From Podocnemis expansa (lineage: Eukaryota; Chordata; Testudines; Podocnemididae), in contig ML681967.1 in the NCBI GenBank assembly GCA_007922195.1, forward strand, positions 11,183,858 to 11,247,857: 64,000 nucleotides of DNA, written 5' to 3'. Position 1 is the stretch's first letter. Each line of letters opens with the position of its first letter. The translations under genes and the position numbers were made by a program. Below, in pieces: positions 10,889 through 20,398 of this stretch. The notes under the pieces are model-generated. The model worked only from the letters and a program-made list of their open reading frames with translations, was not told the DNA's origin and did not search any database.

Positions 10889-11678
10889 TGTCAAGGCTTT
10901 TACCCCACTCTGGCACTCTGAGTGCAGAAGGTGGGGGCCCGCAACAGGCCAGAAAAGCCACTGGCCTTAAAGCCTGCTCTTAAAAGTCTCCAAGGCCTCC
11001 AATTCCTGGCCTTGGAGTGGTATCGCTGCCACCACCCAAATGCAAAAAAACCTCTTGTGACCCAGGAAGGCGCACTTGGGAATTCCTCCCTGTGAGGTAC
11101 TTGCAATCCTCTTTATTCCTCCTTCAGGAAAGTGACTGAACTCCAGCTGCAATATGAGCTGGAACTGGAACAGGGTTCCCTCTAGTAGCTGCCTGTGCAG
11201 TCTAAGGCACGGGCACACAAACCTCTTGCCTTTCAGGACACAGAACCAGAACTTGCTTAAAAGGTAAACTCTTTAATCAAAAAGAACAGATGATAAACAC
11301 AGAGAGTTGCTTCTCTGGGAATTAACTTAGGTAGTTACAGGGTAGTGGGGTGCGGGTTCGGTTACATGTGCTTAGCCCAGAGAAATCCAAAAAACAAGCC
11401 AAAAACAAAGAAAATACCCTGACCGCGTCTAAGTAAACATTCCCTGTTCTACCCACGCCTGGTCAGTACCAAACTTAGCTTATCTCTGGTAAGGATGTTG
11501 CTGGATTCTTCCTCAGGCCCCTCTGGCCTCCTCCTGATCCTTCCAGGAGCTCTGCTGCATCCAAACAGACCCAGGCCAGGCTGCTGTTACCATTCAAAAA
11601 GCTGTGCTTCGTTCCTATTGGCTGTCCTGGGACTCACTGACCAGAGTGTTAACCCCTTCCTCCCCAAGGGTTATTACA
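10889..11678. mobile_element. Solo LTR inserted in CR1 ORF2 (790 bp)
   Basis: Starts TGTCAAGG and ends TTATTACA, the TG...CA ends of a retroviral-type LTR. It is flanked by a perfect 5-bp duplication GGTGT (10884-10888 and 11679-11683). Removing it and one duplication restores the CR1 endonuclease frame as read in the antisense copy at about 4650-4670. No internal gag/pol/env sequence remains, so it is the product of LTR-LTR recombination. A 5-bp duplication fits an endogenous retrovirus or a Gypsy-type element; which one I cannot say. LTR orientation was not established. Confidence 0.92.
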
Positions 11679-11683
11679 GGTGT
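11679..11683. repeat. Target-site duplication of solo LTR, right copy
   Basis: GGTGT directly after the terminal CA of the LTR, identical to 10884-10888. Confidence 0.9.
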
Positions 11684-14081
11684 CTGCTATAGACCACCAG
11701 ACCAGAAGCAGGAGGTGGATGAGGTGTTCTATGGACAACTAGCAGAAGCTTCTAGATCACAGGCCCTGGTGCTGATGGGGGACTTCAATTTCCCTGACAT
11801 CTGCTGGGAGGCCAATACAGCTTTGAATGGACAATCCAGGAGATTTTTAGAGTGTGTTGGGGACAACTTTCTAGTACAAATGCTAGAGGAACCAACTAGG
11901 GGCCTTGCACTGCTCGACTTGCTGCTCACAAACAGGGAAGAATTGATCAGGGACGTAGAGGTAAATGGCAAGCTAGGCAGTAGTGACAATGACATGGTTG
12001 AGTTCAGGATGCTGATTAAAGGAAAGAAGCAAAACAAAAACCCTGGACTTCAAAAAAGCAGATTTTGGCTCCCTCAGGGAACTGATGGGCAGGATTCCTT
12101 GGGAAGCTAATCTGAAGGGGAAAGGAGTCCAAGAGAGTTGGCTATATTTTAAAAAAACTCTGCTAAGGGCACAGGAAGTTGCCATTCCAATTAGGAGAAA
12201 GAACAAACATGTGAGGCAGCCAGAATGGCTTAGCAGAGAACTCTGCTCTGAGCTTAAACATAAAAAGGAAGCTTATAGGAAGCGGAAGCTTGGTCAGATG
12301 TCCAAAAAGGCATATAAAGATATTGCTAGGGACTGCAGGGCGGCTAGCGAGGGATGTAAAAGATAACAAAAAGGGGTTCTACAAGTATATTAGTAACAAA
12401 AAGAGGATCAGGGATGGTGTAGGCCCCTTGCTGAATAGGGCAGGCATCCTTGTAACAGAGGATGAGGAAAAAGCTGAAGTGCTCAATGCATTTTTTTTCT
12501 TCAGTTTTCACAGGCAGGGTCAGCTCCCAGCCCACTACCATGGGTGTCGCAGATGGGAGAGAAGAAGACAGGCCCTTGGTGACGGAAGGTCAGGATAGGG
12601 ACTGCTTAAAGAAGCTGCAAGTGCACAAGTCCATGGGGCCGGACGAACTGCATCCAAGGGTGCTAAGGGAATTGGCCGACGAAATAGCCGCACCGCTGGC
12701 CATTATCTTTCAAAACTCATGGAGAACGGGGGAGGTGCCAGAGGATTGGCAAAAAGCAAATGCAGTGCCTATTTTCAAGAAAGGGAAAAAGGAGGATCCA
12801 GGGAATTACAGACCAGTCAGCCTCACCTGAATCCCTGGAAAAATTATGGAGCAGATTCTCAAAGAATCCATCCTCACACACTTAGGGGAAAATAAAGTGA
12901 TCAGGAACAGTCAGCATGGATTTACCAAGGGTAAATCATGCCTGACCAATCTCATTTCCTTCTATGAGCGGCTGACTGGTTTTCTGGATGCGGGAAGCAC
13001 GGTTGATGTGATATACCTTGATTTTAGCAAGGCTTTTGATTCAGTTTCCCACAGCATTCTCATTGGCAAATTAAGGAATTATGGGTTGGATAGGTGGGCT
13101 ATAAGGTGGATAGAGAACTGGCTAGATCAACGGTTTCAGCATGTAGGAATCAATGGTTCCATGTCTAGCTGGCAACCGGTCACGAGTGGTGTGCCCCAGG
13201 GGTCGGTCCTGGGGCCCGTTCTGTTCAACATTTTCATCAATGATCTGGATGATGGAATAGACTGCATTCTCAGTAAGTTCAAGGATGACACCAAGCTGGG
13301 AGGACCAGTAAACACGTTGGAGGGCAAGGACAGGATTCAGGGAGACCTAGATAAATTGGAACAGTGGGCCAATAGAAACCTTATGAGATTCAATAAGGAT
13401 AAGTGTAAAATCCTGCATTTGGGACAAAAAAACCCTATGCACTGCTACAGGCTGGGAAACATTCAGCTAAGTAGCAGCAGTGTAGAAAAGGACCTGGGGG
13501 TCATGGTGGATGGGAACCTGGATATGAGTCAGCAGTGTGCTCTTGCTGCCAAAAAGGCCAATGGCATACTGGGCTGCATCAAAAGAAGTATTACCAGCAG
13601 ATCAAGGGATGTGATCATTCCCCTCTATTCTGCACTGGTGAGGCCACATCTAGAATACTGTGTTCAGTTTTGGGCTCCCCACTACAAAAAGGACAGGGAC
13701 ATGCTAGAGAGAGTTCAGAGGAGGGCAACCAAAATGATTAAAGGGCTGGAGCACAAGCCCTATGAGGCAAGACTGAAAGCATTAGGCTTATTTAGTCTGC
13801 AGAAGAGAAGATTGAGGGGGGATTTGATAGCAACCTTCAACTACTTGAAGGGATGCTCTAAGGAAGATGGAGCTCGACTGTTCTCGGTAGTAACAGAGGA
13901 CAGAACGAGGAGCAATGGTCTCAAGTTGCGGTTAGGGAGGTCGAGGCTGGTTATTAGGAGAAACTTTTTTACCAGGAGAGTGGTGAAGTCTTGGAATGAG
14001 CTGCTGAGGGACGTGGTGGAGTCTCCATCTTTAGAGGTGTTTAAGGCCCGGCTGGACAAAACCCTGACTGGGATGGTTTAA

Positions 14082-14166
14082 GTGGGAGTGGTCCTGCCTC
14101 TGGCAGGGGGTTGGACTAGATGACCTATGAGGTCCCTTCCAACCCTATGGTTCTATGATTCTATGA
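14082..14166 (+). repeat. CR1 3' UTR and terminal octamer-like repeats
   Basis: Short CR1 3' UTR with the typical wording GGACTAGATGACCTATGAGG and TTCCAACCCTATGGTTCTATG, ending in ATTCTATGA repeats. CR1 elements end in such short repeats rather than poly(A). Confidence 0.9.
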
Positions 14167-16330
14167 ATTAAGTTGGTGGGGTGGGACTGGGAGGGAGAAG
14201 GCTGAAATATTTGGCCTCTCCCCATGGATCTCGGGCTGTGCCCACCACTGGGAGAGTTTCAGGAGGGAACAGGACATCTCCTTCAAAAGGCAGGTCAAAG
14301 ACTGCCTGCTGTGCATGAAGGGCTACTCTAGCCTCCCTAAGCCAGGCTGCTCTGTGGAGAGTAACCGCCAACACCATGGTACAGGCAGCAGTGTCCACCG
14401 CATCGCGGGCAGAAAGGAGAAGGTCCTGTGAGACTGTTACCTTCCTCCAGGAAGGCATCAAAATCGTCCCTAGCCTTGGGTAGGAGCATATCCCTGAACC
14501 TCCTGAATGATTCCCAGATATCCAGTAGGTATCTGCTGCTTATGGCCTGATTGTTAGCCACCCGCAATTGAAGGGCCGATGAAGAATACACCTTGTGGCC
14601 CAGGAAGTCCATTTTCCTGTGCACCCTAGAGGAGGGGAAAGGGTCCCTAGGGGGATCTCCAGCCCCCACTGCCATTTGGACCACATCCTGAGGGGAAACC
14701 AGGTGGCCCACAAGTGAGGGGTAGTCCAGTTCTGGTACTGTATACTTCATGCTTGCCGTATCCAAAACCGGGGGGATGGAGCATGGGTGTTGCCACCGGG
14801 AACGTGCAAGCTCCCATACACTTGGGTGGGATGGAATTGCTAAGGGCTCCATGGCGGCGAACACCGGCCCGAACAGAGTATCGGGGGGAAGGCTCAGAGG
14901 CTCCACCTAGATGCCTAAGTGGGCCGTAGCTTGGCACAGCAGGTCAAAGTGCGCCAAGAGGCTTCCCGTAAAGGCCTCCAGTACTGGGGACAGCACGGCA
15001 CCGGGGATTCATCTGGGAAGGGATGGTGTTCCCCTGGGGGACCATTCCTGCGCCTGAAAGTGGAAAGAAGATGCTGTTCGGCGCCAGGACCATTTAGAAC
15101 CCCTTGACAGCCCTTCTTCCGGGCTGGAGCGGGAGAAGAGGGTTGGAATTCCCGGCCCTGTGCTGGCAGTGGGGTAACGCTGGCCTCCATAGCGAGGGGA
15201 GAGGGGAAACGTCCCTTTTGAGCCCAGGCCTTTGACGAAAAGGCTGGTTTACCCCTTCTGACTAGAGGTGGGGCAGGGGGAGTCGGCAGGAGCAGCAGAG
15301 CTCATGTTGCCTCCATCGTCTCCGGCGTGGAAGGGACAAGGATCTCCCCTACATAGGCTGCAGGCAAGTCCTCACTGGGGAAGGGAGGACTGCTCGGGAG
15401 GGAGGACTCCTGCTCCGCTGGCACCGGACTCTGCAGTGCTGATGGTGGGGTTAGCTGGTACTGAGGTGAAGTCGGTACCGGTGAGGCCAGGCTATGCTGG
15501 GTCGTTGGCAATGGAGGTGACATGGTATGGTGCCGGAGTGAGCTCAGTGCCGATGGTGCCAGGCTGCCTGAAGGCGACCTCGATCAGTGCCAAGGTGAGG
15601 CCGGTGCCGATGGTGCCGGGCTGGCTGATGGCAACCCCGATTGATGCCGGGCTGCTGGGGCGCCGGTTTAGTGCTGTGGTGCCAGAGTCGGCACTGAGGT
15701 GGTGCAGCGGCAGCGGACGCCGGTGGCATGGTGCCACATAGGCACCGGTGCCAAGCTGGATCTCAGGGCCAGACTCAAACCCAAAGCTTCGGGTGAGAGG
15801 TGCTGAGCCCCCTCTGAGGCTAGGGCACAGCGTTGCTGTTCCCTCTACTTGATGGTCCAGAGTTTAACGGAGAGACAAATGGAACACGCCAAGACCATGT
15901 GGTCTTTGCCCAGGCACCTGAGGCACTTCCCATGGGGATCGTCCCTGGGAAAGGCCTTGCCGCATCTGGCGCAGGGTTTGAACCCTGGCATGATTGTAGG
16001 CTTTCAGTCCAACGGTGGAAGGCTCTTGCAGTGGAATTAATTCCACAAGTAGATTCTCCCGGTCGGTGAAAGCTGATCTCAAAGGACAGGCCCCTTGCAA
16101 TAGCAAGGAGCAGATGTTCCAGATCCGACACGCAAGGTGGAAGAAATGAAACTGAGGAAACGGTGGGGAGGCGGCTGTATATATAGGCGCGGGTGGTGCG
16201 ATGGGTGGTGGCCGCCTCCCCTCTTCAGACAGGCTAGGACAAAATTTTTCCAGCCACTCCAGTGCTCCGGCATGGAGACACCTAATACTGAATGCATCCA
16301 AGCAGCACTTGAACATTTCTTTCAGGCAAA
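14167..16330 (-). mobile_element. DIRS-type element 1, right part (5' end: promoter and gag)
   Basis: Continuation of the element whose other half is 6198-9005. It begins immediately after the CR1 tail. The gag homology matches element 2 from about 35700 onward base by base in many stretches, for example GTGTCCACCGCATC at about 14393 and 35921. The outer end (about 16110-16330) is the 5' inverted terminal repeat and carries a TATA-like TATATATAG near 16180. Confidence 0.7.
14168..16230 (-). pseudogene. DIRS gag-like protein, degenerate
   Basis: Reading leftwards. An N-terminal cysteine/histidine block lies near 15930-16000 (C-x2-C, PHGKC-x2-CLG-x2-H in one frame), matching element 2. A Pro/Ser/Ala-rich middle follows, then the conserved gag core near 14337-14906 containing GHKVYSSSALQLRVANNQA and SRYLLDIWESF. 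The DPHGKCLRCLGKDH type of block and the core are characteristic of DIRS-element gag proteins as I know them. Frames shift between blocks, so no continuous protein is encoded. No RT domain is joined downstream because CR1 interrupts there and the far side does not show one. Confidence 0.65.
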
Positions 16331-17079
16331 AAACACTTGTCTACCTGCCTCCCGGTCTATAAATTAAGTCTTTCTTATTTCACAATAGATGCCTGTTTCC
16401 AGATAAAGTGAAGTGCTTGTTATGAGCTTGCAAAGTCTCTGGGGAAGATTCTCTGCAAGAAATAGCCAGGAGCACCCTATTTATAAGTGAAGAAAGACTA
16501 AGGAATAGACCTGTATCCAGGGGCACGTAGGTACACCAAGAAATCCTACACCTAAGGGGCCAACAGCCAGCATGACCATCACAGCCAACCCACTTGATAA
16601 TACTGGTAGAGAGCTTGGAGAAGTTACACACCACCACCCATGAAAATATCATTTCTGTTTAGGCCGTAGAAAGCATGCTATGATTTTTTTCTATCCAGCT
16701 ACCATTTGCCCATTTTGCTTCTACACTCTTGCTTCTCCTTGGATGTTTAGCCTATGCCTGCCACCACTTTTGCCCTCTCTCAGGGCTGTGCCTGGAACCT
16801 GCAGTGACTACTGCTGGGAATTCAGGCTAGGGCTCATTTACGCCCCACTCACAAAGGGGCCTGCACGCAAGGAGGATTTGTGTTGCCTGGGGCAAGGGAT
16901 CCCCTCAGGCTTCCTCATCATGAGGTGCCACCACCCAGCCCCGGGCAGGTGCCTGGAATGGAGTGAGGGTGGCAGGCCTGTAGAGCCCTATGGCAGGCTG
17001 GACCTTTCCAGTCCTTTCCAGGGGCCACAGCACAGACTGGGAATGGGCCCAGCTCGCAGCTTCCTCAGGAAACCTCATC
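16331..17079. other. Intergenic DNA before the EDC3 promoter
   Basis: No gene, RNA gene or recognised repeat. Base composition rises in GC towards the right as it approaches the CpG island. Confidence 0.5.
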
Positions 17080-17369
17080 GCCCCCTTGTGAGAGAGCGCG
17101 CGCTCATACCCACAGCCTCCCTCTTATAGGCAGCACGTGCGCGCGCTTGCCACGCAGACAGCCTCCGCACATGGCCGCAAGCAAGCCAGGGAGCGGTCTG
17201 CGCAGGCGCATCGACGGGCTCAAGTTCGCGCGGCGCGGCTCCTCCCACGGGAGGGTGTTTTTTTTTTTTTATCTATGGTCCTAGGGGCGGCTAGAGCGCC
17301 GTCAGCCTGTTGCTAAGGCAGAACCAGAAGGCTCTATGACCCAGAAGCGTAGGCAGCCCTCACCCGAGG

Positions 17370-17380
17370 CGGAAGTGACG
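17370..17380 (+). promoter_or_regulatory. ETS/CRE-like composite site
   Basis: CGGAAGTGACG combines an ETS core (GGAAGTG) with a half CRE (TGACG), a combination common at CpG-island start sites. A transcription start close downstream is inferred. Confidence 0.5.
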
Positions 17381-17389
17381 AGCGACGCA

Positions 17390-17484
17390 GAGCTGTGTGG
17401 AGGCGGCGTTTCCGGTGTGCGTCGGGGTCGGTGGTGTGAGGAGAGAGCGGGTCCGAGAGGCGGGGAACGAGGCGGGGGACCCAG
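17390..17484 (+). other. EDC3: Probable non-coding first exon of EDC3
   Basis: Placed between the ETS/CRE site and a plausible donor CCCAG|GTGGGG at 17484/17485. The first coding exon (ATG 20235) is preceded by an acceptor at 20216, so at least one upstream exon must exist. The exact start and donor are guesses. Confidence 0.35.
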
Positions 17485-18633
17485 GTGGGGGCGGCTCCTT
17501 TGTCCTTCAGGGGTGGGCGGCGCGGGGTGGGCACGGACCCGCCTGGGGGGCGCCAGCCGCGCCGTCATCCCGGCAAGGAGAGGGGCGGGGCGGAGAGGAG
17601 CTGGGGCTCCACAGGGAGCGAGGGGGGGAGTGTCCCTATGGCGGTGCGTGGGGTGGGGGCTGGGAGGAGACCCCTGAGAAGTTTCTCACTCCGCTCCCGC
17701 GTACGGGGTGCGGCCCCCTCCCCCACGGCCAGCCCGTCCCCCTTCGTTCTCCCAGTGGTTATGTCCCCCAGTCGAGGGTCCTTCAACCGGCTGTGTTTCG
17801 CCGGGCGGCCGTCTAGCCGCCCCCACCCTTCCGAGAGCTACCTGCTCTGATGGCTTTGAGTCCCCTTTCCAGCCTCAGCTAATCCGCCCCCAACTGTCCC
17901 CTGGCCCCTGCAACGCGCCTCAGCTTGAGAGAGCAAAGAATCAGAGCCTGGGGCAGGGTTACTGGATACCAAAGCCTGGCAAGTAGGACATTGGAGGACA
18001 CATGGAGAAAATGTAGTACTCATGTCATATTCTTCTGTTTTTAGGGGGCCCTGGAACGCTTCCCCCTAAAAACAGGGAGTTCTGGGGCATTGCAGTGTAC
18101 TTTAATCCTTGTAAGTAAAAAGCCAGACTAAATCATCTATTTTTAAAATGCCTGCTGGACAGAGAATGTGAAGGTAAAAAGCAGGACATGTCCTCCTTTT
18201 GCCTGACATCTGATAACCCTATTCTGGGCTGGTTGCATTTTTTGTTGTTGTTGTTGCTTTTGAGAGGGGTGGTCCACCTCCTCCTGGATGAAAGTGTAAG
18301 TGAGCATCTACCAAGGGATCGTACTGGTTCTCCACACGCAGGGTGGAAATCTAATGAGGTAACCAGAAAGCAAATCATTTCCACCTATGAGAAGCACTGT
18401 TCCTAAATCTTTGGAAGCAAATTTGAGCAGAGGTCATGTTGTGCTGTGCACCTGTATAGTGGCTGGTGCAATGAAGTCTTGTTTTGCTGAAGAAAAGAAT
18501 GACCACACATTGAAAGACATGCTCAGTCACTTCAGCGTGCTGATTGAAAGTGCATTTCCCCAAAGCACTAGACTTATGAGATGTGAGGAGGCTCTTGGAA
18601 CAAATAATTGAATAAAAATGCTATAGGCATATA

Positions 18634-19001
18634 CAGGTAGTCCTCACTTAGTGACCGGGTTCCGTTCCTGAAACCTGGTTGATAAACGAATTGGTCACTA
18701 AACGAGGAGCAGCCCTTACCGGTATTTCAGGCATAATGTACTTTACTGGTAGTGGGTTTTTCAACCATTGGTAGATAGTTTTAATGTCACCTTTGCATCA
18801 TTTATAACATTTTTAATATATATTTTAAATGTTTTAAGCTCTAATGTACTGAACTTAGTTTGCATAGTGTACTGTAAATATAGGTAATCTGAGAGAGTTG
18901 ATGCGAGTTCTCGTACATTGCCATAATACCAACTCATCAGAGAGCCGGTCATAACTCTGAGGGGTCACTGAACGAGTAGGTCACTAAGTGAGGACTAGCT
19001 G
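18634..19001. mobile_element. Tigger-like (Tc1/mariner superfamily) miniature element, 368 bp
   Basis: Terminal inverted repeats CAGGTAGTCCTCACTTAGTG at the left and its complement at the right (the right arm reads CAGCTAGTCC in inverse, one mismatch over 23 bp), each followed inward by GTCACTAA-type motifs. It is flanked by TA at 18632-18633 and 19002-19003, the target duplication of this superfamily. No transposase frame, so it is non-autonomous. Confidence 0.85.
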
Positions 19002-19250
19002 TATCTGAATATTTACTGTTGTAATATATGCAGTTACTGTAAAACATAGTAACATTCACTTTTGGACTTTGTTAAAAATTCCCAATTAGCTAATTGTGGG
19101 TTGATAATAGTACTTTCTGGCTGAAGTCCTGGATTCAGTGGGGTCAGGATTTTACCTATATAGCTATAGCTCCTTCATGAAGGATCCCTGCATTAGACTA
19201 CATGGGCTTAAATTGACCTATCTGATAAACAGTCACTTTCAGGTGAACAT

Positions 19251-19695
19251 ATAGAATCATAAGGTTGGAAGGGACCTCATGAGGTCATCTAGTCCAACCC
19301 CCTGCCAAAAAAGCAGGACCACTCCCACTAAATTATCCCAGCCAGGATTTTGGCCAGCTGGGCCTTAAATATCTCCAGAGACGGAGATTCCACCTCCTCC
19401 CTAGGTAGCCCATTCCAATGCTTCACCACTCGCCTAGTAAGAAAGTTTTTCCTAGTATCTGGCCTCCACCTCCCCAGCTGCAACTTGAAACCATTGCTGC
19501 TTGTTCTGTCCTCTGTTACTACTAAGAACAGCTGAGCTCTGTCCTTGGAGCATCCCTTCAAGTAACTGAAGGTTGCTATCAAAGCCTCCCTCAGTCTTCT
19601 ATTCTGCAGCCTAAATAAACCTAGTTCCTTCATATATTTGTGATGCTGTTCCTGTATGATTACACCTGTGTTTACAATGGTAAATGAAGACATAC
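19251..19695 (-). mobile_element. CR1 LINE 3' fragment
   Basis: Antisense CR1: tail and 3' UTR at the left (AGAATCATAAGGTTGGAAGG, then CATCTAGTCCAACCCCCTGC), then the C-terminus of ORF2 read leftwards from 19693 to 19328 (FSYLKGCSKD, FLTRRVVKHWN, PSLEIFKAQLAK). Only the last 120 codons remain, so it is a strongly 5'-truncated insertion. It is more diverged than the copy at 9-14 kb. Confidence 0.88.
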
Positions 19696-19915
19696 TTTTC
19701 TGATTAAAGCTGAAAGGAGAATGTAGGCTAGCAGGAGCTAGATTCTTGAACTGGAGTTTAACTAGAGCACCCCAATTTATAAACGCATCACTTCTTGAAG
19801 TAGTCAGGTTTCAAATGCATTACAGAAAATTACTGGTATGTTTTAGATGGCACCATTATATGAAATCTAGTTGTGCAAGACTAGGTTTTATCTAATATTA
19901 TTTACATAGCAACAA

Positions 19916-19960
19916 AAGTGCTATATAAATAGAACTTTTAGTGCTATTTATATAGCACTT
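19916..19960. repeat. Perfect 17-bp inverted repeat (hairpin)
   Basis: Arms AAGTGCTATATAAATAG (19916-19932) and its exact complement (19944-19960) with an 11-nt spacer. Possibly the relic of a palindromic miniature element. Confidence 0.75.
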
Positions 19961-20234
19961 GGATAGTAAATAAGTTACTAACCTAAGTTAGTAAAGGTGT
20001 TTTATAAATGAACATTCAGGCTTGGTCTCTGTCCAGTGGTCTTGCAATCTAAATAGGATCTTACACACACGTACATACACATGTTGCACTAAGACAGGCT
20101 ACCAATGCAAGGGCCTAGATGTTCTCCAGGACCCTAGCAAAAGGGATATAGCTGATGTGAATTAGGTTTATCAGTCTGCTGATTATCTTTCAGCCAATCC
20201 TGTCTTCATTTTACAGCAATCACGTGTAAGAACT

Positions 20235-20398
20235 ATGGCTACAGATTGGCTTGGAAGCATTGTGTCCATAAACTGTGGAGATAGTCTGGGAGTCTATCAG
20301 GGACGAGTGTCAGCTGTGGACCAGGTCAGCCAGACCATCTCTTTGACCCGGCCTTTCCATAATGGGGTCAAGTGCCTCGTGCCAGAGGTCACCTTCAG
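20235..20398 (+). CDS. EDC3: EDC3 coding exon 1 (LSm domain)
   Basis: 164 coding nt; the exon probably begins at 20217. Encodes residues 1-54 and two bases of Arg55. Donor AG|GTTAGT at 20398/20399. Confidence 0.96.

Larger units (their letters stand above)
10503..14081 (+). pseudogene. CR1 ORF2 (endonuclease plus reverse transcriptase), broken
   Basis: Parts in order: endonuclease start (10503-10757), in-frame TGA at 10758-10760, continuation to 10888, solo LTR, endonuclease continuation (11684 on, GDFNFPDI), a frameshift near 12020, a deletion of about 45 bp near 12335 relative to the antisense CR1, a further frameshift in a T run near 12490, and an in-frame TGA at 12828-12830. From 12846 to the stop at 14079-14081 the reverse transcriptase and C-terminal domain are open: [21 protein letters not shown], and LGVMVDGNL. 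The catalytic box, normally F/YADD, reads FKDD at 13278-13289. The element is therefore inactive several times over. I place the ORF2 start near the region after ORF1 by comparison with the antisense copy, not by a proven start codon. Confidence 0.9.
9005..14166 (+). mobile_element. Nearly full-length CR1 LINE
   Basis: Contains part of a 5' UTR (with an assembly gap at 9098-9107), an intact ORF1 (9227-10291), a damaged ORF2 (about 10503-14081) and the 3' UTR with the short CR1 tail repeats at 14110-14166. A solo LTR interrupts it at 10889-11678. It sits inside a DIRS element: DIRS gag sequence resumes at about 14167. The left limit is uncertain by roughly 100 bp. Confidence 0.88.
17080..17860 (+). 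promoter_or_regulatory. EDC3: CpG island and EDC3 promoter region
   Basis: CpG-rich block, in contrast to the CpG-poor introns, located 2.4-3.1 kb before the EDC3 start codon. A housekeeping-type promoter without a TATA box is expected. It contains CGGAAGTGACG at 17370-17380. The block also holds long spurious open frames caused by high GC; I do not count these as genes. Confidence 0.8.
17485..20216 (+). other. EDC3: EDC3 intron 1 (5' UTR intron)
   Basis: Contains a (TTG)n run near 18240, a Tigger-like element (18634-19001), a CR1 3' fragment (19251-19695) and a perfect inverted repeat (19916-19960). It ends TTTTACAG at 20216, with an alternative acceptor at 20193. No other gene seen. Confidence 0.6.

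Noticed and set aside
17336..17850. Several long overlapping open frames in the CpG island
   Set aside because: GC-rich DNA has few stop codons; the frames overlap on both strands, have low-complexity Gly/Arg/Pro composition and no domain, so they are chance frames in a promoter.
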